Shown here: in pieces, positions 5,538 through 8,982 of the stretch
How the letters are laid out: every line of letters starts with the position of its first letter
Numbering within the stretch: position 1 is the first letter of the stretch
From: Paracoccaceae bacterium
Lineage (GTDB): Bacteria > Pseudomonadota > Alphaproteobacteria > Rhodobacterales > Rhodobacteraceae
Reading direction: 5' to 3'
Length of the DNA: 8,982 nucleotides
NCBI GenBank assembly: GCA_015487255.1
Contig: WFQA01000286.1
Coordinates: 1-8,982, forward strand
Notes under the pieces: model-generated
The model's database searches: none
The model's input: the letters and a program-made list of their open reading frames with translations, nothing else
What the model was told of the DNA's origin: nothing
Position numbers and translations under genes: made by a program

Positions 5538-6529
5538 TTTGCCATTCCCAGATGTTTGCGCAGTTTTTCGGGCAGGCCCAAAACCCCTTCCGGCACCACA
5601 TAAACAACAAGCAAAACCAAAATCCCGATCACAAACAGCCAGTTGAACGGGTCAACCGAAGCAGCAAAATGATGGACGGTCATAAATATGACGGTGCCAA
5701 AAATCGCCCCGTATAATCGGCCAATGCCACCAAGGATCAACATGATCATCGCTTCGGCAGAAAGGTTGAACCCCAAGGATTCAAGGCTCACCAGCTCGGT
5801 CACCTGTGCAGAAACAGCGCCGCCAATGCCCGCTATGCCGCCGGCCAGCGTATAAATGGTGATCAGCCGCCAATAAACCGGTGTTCCGATGGCGCGCATG
5901 CGCTCGGGGCTTGCGTGAATACCCCTGGCAACCAGGCCAAAAGGCGAGGCGACAAAGACCCGCAAAAGAATAAAAACCACTACCAGCACTGCCAGCGCAT
6001 ACCAATATCCGGTTTTGCCATAAAAATCAAAAGCATAAAGGCCAAGAACCGGGTCCATATCGATCCCGAGCAACCCGTCTGACCCGCCGGTTAGATCGCG
6101 CTCGCTATTCACCAATTCAAACAAAACCTGCGCCACCGCAATCGAGAGCATCAGTAAGGTCAAACCGGTGGCTCGCATCAGTATCAGCCCGGAAAAAAAG
6201 GCGATTATAGCGCCTGCAAGCGCACCAACCACCAACCCCAACAGCGGATTTGCCGATATATAAACCGCAAATATCCCCGCTGCATAAGCACCGGAGCCAA
6301 ACAATGCCGCATGGCCAAGGGTTGCCACCCCCGCATAGCCAAGCACCAAATCAAGGGATAAAACCATGATGATCATCACCAAAACCCGGGTCATAAACCC
6401 GAGATTATTCGGGAAGATAAAAAAGAAGGCTATGGCGGCGGAGATCAAACAAATATCCAACAAAATCCGCCGGCTAAAGATGCCCCCGAGCCTTTTGGCT
6501 GGCTTGTGTCTTATAATATCAGCTTCCAT
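5534..6529 (-). CDS. livM: branched-chain amino acid-type ABC transporter permease LivM
   Basis: A 331-residue multi-spanning inner-membrane permease. It has about 20 charged N-terminal residues and then a run of hydrophobic segments across almost the whole length. Family landmarks are LVLGYAGVATLGHAALFG (61-78), DLTGGSDGL (145-153), the cytoplasmic coupling segment near ARGIHASPERMRAIG (201-215), and ILGGIGRLYGAIFG (265-278). The C-terminus PEGVLGLPEKLRK (313-325) is typical. I chose the ATG at 6529 over the upstream one at 6574 because GGGGAGGA stands at the right distance (core 6537-6541, 7 bp upstream). It also starts 1 bp after the livH stop codon, while the longer form would overlap livH by 44 bp. 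It pairs with LivH to form the channel. Confidence 0.93.
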   Translation of the reverse strand: MEADIIRHKPAKRLGGIFSRRILLDICLISAAIAFFFIFPNNLGFMTRVLVMIIMVLSLDLVLGYAGVATLGHAALFGSGAYAAGIFAVYISANPLLGLVVGALAGAIIAFFSGLILMRATGLTLLMLSIAVAQVLFELVNSERDLTGGSDGLLGIDMDPVLGLYAFDFYGKTGYWYALAVLVVVFILLRVFVASPFGLVARGIHASPERMRAIGTPVYWRLITIYTLAGGIAGIGGAVSAQVTELVSLESLGFNLSAEAMIMLILGGIGRLYGAIFGTVIFMTVHHFAASVDPFNWLFVIGILVLLVVYVVPEGVLGLPEKLRKHLGMAK

Positions 6530-6530
6530 A

Positions 6531-7391
6531 TCAAATCCTCCCCAGCAGGCCGCGCGGGCGCAGGGCCAACACAAGCATCATCACAACAAAAAAGAAAATT
6601 GTGCCATATTCCGGCACGATATACCGCGCTGCCGTATCAATTATCCCCAGCCCGATGGCGGCCAGAAAGGATCCGGCGATGCTGCCCATGCCTCCTACGG
6701 CAACCACCACCAAAAACAGCACCATATAGCGCAAGGGATAATAGGCCTCGACCGGCAATAGCTCCGCCCCCAGAATGCCGCCAAAAGCCGCCAGCCCCGC
6801 CCCGAGGCTAAAGGAAAGTGCAAAAATCCTGACCGTGTCAATTCCCAGCGCGTCCGCCATGGTCCGGTTATCAACCGCCGCGCGGAGTTGAATGCCAAAA
6901 TTGGTGCGCTCCAGCAATAAAAACAGAGCCACCACCACAACAAGTCCCATTACAATCACCACCAACCGGTGCACCGGCATGCTGCGAAAACCAAGGCTTA
7001 TCGATTCCGTAAAAACCTCGGGAATCTTGATTGGCAATATGGTTGAACCAAGCAGATAATTAACCGTTGCAATGCATAAAAAGGTAATGCCAATGGTCGC
7101 CAGCACCTGCTGCAATTCGGTAAACTGATATATTTTCCGGTAAAAAACCTTCTCCAATACCATGGCAACCATCATGGTTGCCAATACCGCCAGTGGTACC
7201 GCAGCGTAATATCCGACCCCCATTTCAGATGTGAGCCAATGGGCCGTTGCGCCACCGATCAGCGCAAAACTGCCATGGGCAAGGTTGATAACCCGCATCA
7301 ACCCCATGGTGATGGTCAGGCCCACTGAAATCATGAACAGGATCATGCCATAGGAAACGCCGTCAACAAGAATACCGAAAAAAACGGACAC
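6531..7391 (-). CDS. livH: branched-chain amino acid-type ABC transporter permease LivH
   Basis: A 286-residue integral membrane permease, mostly hydrophobic, with about eight likely membrane segments. Typical LivH elements are SVGLTITMGLMRVINLAHG (22-40), the coupling segment near LRAAVDNRTMADALGID (169-185), AVGGMGSIAGSFLAA (231-245) and the end ALRPRGLLGRI (276-286). Translation begins at a GTG codon (7389-7391). GGAGT (7397-7401) precedes it by 5 bp, and no ATG fits better. The gene starts 61 bp after the binding-protein gene. That gap contains a terminator-like hairpin, so livH is probably expressed at a lower level than the binding protein. Confidence 0.93.
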   Translation of the reverse strand: MSVFFGILVDGVSYGMILFMISVGLTITMGLMRVINLAHGSFALIGGATAHWLTSEMGVGYYAAVPLAVLATMMVAMVLEKVFYRKIYQFTELQQVLATIGITFLCIATVNYLLGSTILPIKIPEVFTESISLGFRSMPVHRLVVIVMGLVVVVALFLLLERTNFGIQLRAAVDNRTMADALGIDTVRIFALSFSLGAGLAAFGGILGAELLPVEAYYPLRYMVLFLVVVAVGGMGSIAGSFLAAIGLGIIDTAARYIVPEYGTIFFFVVMMLVLALRPRGLLGRI

Positions 7392-7411
7392 GTCTTACTC
7401 CAGAATTGAGG

Positions 7412-7445
7412 AAAAAAGCCGGGCAAGGGACAGCCCCCGCCCGGC
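7412..7445 (-). terminator. intrinsic terminator / attenuator between binding protein and permease
   Basis: On the minus strand a 7-bp perfect GC stem, GCCGGGC / GCCCGGC (7418-7424 with 7439-7445), encloses a 14-base loop that can pair further through GGG and CCC. It is followed at once by six T residues (7412-7417). It stands 7 bp after the binding-protein stop codon. Partial termination here would give many binding proteins per channel, a known pattern in ABC import operons. Confidence 0.8.
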
Positions 7446-7452
7446 GTATAGC

Positions 7453-8625
7453 TTAATTCTCTACTAAACCAAGGTCGGGAACGGCTTCGATAACATCGAA
7501 TTCCTCATTAACCAGACGGCCGTTTTCATCCCGCGCAACACGGCGAATATAGACATTCTGGGTAATGTGGCGGGTGACCGGATCAATCGAAACCGGCCCG
7601 CGCGGGCTTTCCCACGCCAAACCGCGCACCACATCAACCGCCTCTGTGCGCTCAGAGCCAACCGCGCCGATCATCTGGTAAAGGATATGCGCGCCATCAT
7701 AAGCGCCGACAGATGCCAGGTTGGTCACAGAACCCGGGAACATTTCATCAATTTTGTCAGTGAACGCCTGGTTCATTTCAGAAGGGTGCGCACCGGAATA
7801 ATGATAAGCGGTGGTAATGCCAATCGCAGCATCGCCAATTGCCTCCAGCGTGGTTTCATCCATTTCACCCGTGCCCAAAAACTCGATGCCAGCCTCGCGC
7901 AGCCCGTTTTCATTATAGGCTTTGATATAGGCAAAGCTTGGCGGCCCCGCAGGCAAAAACCCAAACACCGCATCTGGAGACTGGTCTTTGATCCGCTGCA
8001 TGAACGGCGCAAAATCCGTGGTCGCAAGCGGCATCTTTATAGTATCCACCACTGTGCCACCCAAAGCCTCAAACGCGGTTTTAAATGCGATTTCCGCATC
8101 ATTTCCCGGCCCGTAATCCGTAACGGAAATCGCAGCCGTGCGAATGCCTTGCGCATAGGCCCATTCCGCCATCGGCACGGAAACTTGCCACAGGCTAAAG
8201 GATGTTCTGACAAAGTAATCCGACTTTTCAACAATAATGGACGTGGCCGCATTAAAGATCACGGTCGGGATTTGCGCCTCGTCAATCAAAGGAGCCACCG
8301 CCAGCGCATTAGGTGTGAACACAAACCCACCCAAATAGTCCACACCGTCGCTGATAACCAATTCTTGCGCCAGTGCCTTGGTCCCACTTGGGTTTGGCCC
8401 GCCCGAATCCTTATAGACAAATTCTATTCTATGCCCGCCCGCGCTCTCGCCATTTTGGGCCACATAAACCTCGATTGCTTCCTGGAACTGTTTGCCCCAA
8501 ATCGCAAATGGCCCTGAAAACGGCGCAATAATACCAACTTTGACGGTGTGATCTGCGAGTGCTGGCCCGGCAGAGGCCAGTCCAATCGCACTCGCGGCGC
8601 TTAAGGCCGCAAAAAGTTTCTTCAT
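7453..8625 (-). CDS. ABC transporter periplasmic substrate-binding protein (LivK / Peripla_BP_6 type)
   Basis: A 390-residue exported binding protein. The signal peptide is clear: MKK, a hydrophobic core, then PALA (21-24), with likely cleavage after Ala24 before DHTVKVG. The absence of a lipobox cysteine points to a free periplasmic protein. The mature part has the two-lobed receptor layout of the type-I family: VKVGIIAPFSGPFAIWG near the start, YKDSGG and a DGVDYLGGF strand in lobe 1, an ISVTDYGPG strand in lobe 2, and VGAYDGAHILY near the C-terminus. I prefer the ATG at 8625 because GGGG (8632-8635) stands 6 bp upstream. The alternative ATG at 8637 overlaps that site and has no site of its own. 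As first gene of the operon it sets substrate specificity, but the ligand cannot be read from sequence. Relatives bind branched-chain amino acids, amides or aromatic acids. Confidence 0.92.
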   Translation of the reverse strand: MKKLFAALSAASAIGLASAGPALADHTVKVGIIAPFSGPFAIWGKQFQEAIEVYVAQNGESAGGHRIEFVYKDSGGPNPSGTKALAQELVISDGVDYLGGFVFTPNALAVAPLIDEAQIPTVIFNAATSIIVEKSDYFVRTSFSLWQVSVPMAEWAYAQGIRTAAISVTDYGPGNDAEIAFKTAFEALGGTVVDTIKMPLATTDFAPFMQRIKDQSPDAVFGFLPAGPPSFAYIKAYNENGLREAGIEFLGTGEMDETTLEAIGDAAIGITTAYHYSGAHPSEMNQAFTDKIDEMFPGSVTNLASVGAYDGAHILYQMIGAVGSERTEAVDVVRGLAWESPRGPVSIDPVTRHITQNVYIRRVARDENGRLVNEEFDVIEAVPDLGLVEN

Positions 8626-8649
8626 TTCATTCCCCATTTTATTTTTATC

Positions 8650-8665
8650 TGTTGTCTTAGCAACA
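8650..8665. promoter_or_regulatory. dyad TGTTG-N6-CAACA over the probable transcription start
   Basis: TGTTG (8650-8654) and CAACA (8661-8665) are exact inverted copies around TCTTAG. The same arms with the same spacing recur at 8683-8698, 33 bp away centre to centre. This copy covers the expected start point just downstream of the -10 box, a repression position. The regulator is unknown; one of the two MarR proteins is a candidate. Confidence 0.6.
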
Positions 8666-8667
8666 AA

Positions 8668-8696
8668 AAGCTAATGCCATGCTGTTGCCATGTCAA
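8668..8696 (-). promoter_or_regulatory. sigma-70-type promoter of the transporter-P450 operon
   Basis: On the minus strand a perfect -35 box TTGACA (8691-8696) is followed after exactly 17 bp by TAGCTT (8668-8673) as -10 box. Transcription should start near 8660-8662, about 35 bases before the binding-protein ATG. The strong -35 box and weak -10 box suit a regulated promoter. Two identical-arm dyads overlap its -35 region and start point. Confidence 0.65.
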
Positions 8697-8698
8697 CA
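8683..8698. promoter_or_regulatory. dyad TGTTG-N6-CAACA over the -35 box
   Basis: TGTTG (8683-8687) and CAACA (8694-8698) flank CCATGT. Two inner pairs also match, so seven of eight positions per arm are symmetric. This copy contains the -35 box (8691-8696). It is the better of two copies and is probably the primary operator. Confidence 0.65.
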
Positions 8699-8728
8699 CT
8701 TTCACTAAATTACCATCCCCGGCCACGG

Positions 8729-8982
8729 CTATATGGTTAGCAGATGCTCCACTAATTCCTCCGGGCGGGACAGAAAAGGTGAGTGATCCGTATCAATGGT
8801 AAAAACCTCTTTGCACGGATTGGCGGTATACATGGCTTTTTGCGATTTTGGCGTAATCGCCCGATCTCGCAAGCAAGTGACATAATATCGCGGCACCTGA
8901 CCCCAGCGCGCTTCCGAAAGCTGAACCGGCGTGCCAAACGGCGCGGATGCCTGTGCATGCAGCAGGGTCTTGGCCCGCGCAA
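8729..8982 (-). CDS. alpha/beta hydrolase, C-terminal fragment (cut by window edge)
   Basis: An open frame enters from the right edge and ends at TAG (8729-8731), giving 83 C-terminal residues. The fragment contains RYYVTCLRDRAITP (31-44 of the fragment), with Asp39 at the usual place of the catalytic acid. DTDHSPFLSRPEEL (63-76) has His66 as the expected catalytic histidine. The pattern YVTC..D.AI, about 25 residues, then DHSPFLS.P is typical of the esterase / hydroxynitrile-lyase-like branch (methyl-salicylate-esterase type) of the alpha/beta hydrolase fold. The nucleophile serine lies outside the window. No ATG-initiated ORF shows this frame because the start is missing. It is on the same strand as the transporter operon and ends 103 bp before it. 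The gap has its own promoter, so it may be separately controlled. Substrate unknown; an aryl ester would fit the context but is a guess. Confidence 0.8.
   Translation of the reverse strand, partial: ARAKTLLHAQASAPFGTPVQLSEARWGQVPRYYVTCLRDRAITPKSQKAMYTANPCKEVFTIDTDHSPFLSRPEELVEHLLTI

Noticed and set aside
4986..5603. Plus-strand ORF (205 residues) opposite livG
   Set aside because: Antisense shadow of a strongly conserved ATPase gene.
6529..6574. Upstream start of livM at 6574
   Set aside because: It would overlap livH by 44 bp and adds Cys/Trp-rich residues not seen in the family; the start at 6529 has a strong ribosome site.
7567..8517. Long plus-strand ORF (316 residues) opposite the binding-protein gene
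   Set aside because: Antisense to a clear Peripla_BP_6 gene; composition (many Arg, His, Asn) is that of a shadow frame and no ribosome site or family motif is seen.
8752..8982. ATG-started minus-strand ORF of 76 residues at the right edge
   Set aside because: It is rich in Arg, Cys and His without family features. Another minus-strand frame over the same bases gives a clear alpha/beta hydrolase C-terminus ending at 8729, so this one is a shadow.
1..8982. CRISPR array, tRNA/rRNA gene, insertion sequence or phage element
   Set aside because: No regularly spaced repeats, transposase or integrase motifs, or recognisable RNA gene sequence was seen on either strand.

Overview
The window reads as ordinary chromosomal DNA of an alphaproteobacterium. 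By eye the G+C is near or slightly above half, and the gene types would fit a Rhodobacterales- or Rhizobiales-like metabolic generalist. This placement is inferred from protein style only (LivKHMGF-type transporter, CYP199-like P450, MarR regulators, VOC and ATC-hydrolase-like proteins). No rRNA, tRNA, mobile element or CRISPR array was seen.

Layout. Bases 1-184 are non-coding leader with hairpins and a probable promoter. A plus-strand unit runs from 185 to 2126: a MarR-family regulator (185-694), a two-module glyoxalase-like VOC protein (782-1636), and an L-2-amino-thiazoline-4-carboxylate hydrolase-like protein (1662-2126). A perfect 10+10 bp inverted repeat sits on the promoter between the regulator and the VOC gene. 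A minus-strand unit converges on it with a 5-bp gap. Read in its own direction it contains a periplasmic binding protein (livK-like, 8625-7453), an intrinsic terminator/attenuator, the permeases livH and livM, the ATPases livG and livF, a cytochrome P450 (4066-2846), and, after a 159-bp gap with its own hairpin and palindrome, a second MarR regulator (2686-2132). At the right edge is the C-terminal part of an alpha/beta hydrolase (8729-8982, minus), cut by the window end.

How it may work together. The P450 resembles the CYP199A family, which oxidises or O-demethylates para-substituted benzoic acids. At positions matching those I recall for carboxylate binding in CYP199A4 it keeps Arg90, Ser93, Arg241 and Ser242. 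It starts only 21 bp after livF, so it is probably co-transcribed with the transporter. The simplest reading is an uptake-plus-oxidation module for an aromatic acid: periplasmic capture, ABC import, then P450 attack, under MarR control. No ferredoxin or ferredoxin reductase for the P450 is present here. The promoter of the transporter operon carries two copies of the same dyad (TGTTG-N6-CAACA), 33 bp centre to centre, over the -35 box and the likely start point. The substrate, and which regulator binds which site, cannot be read from the sequence.
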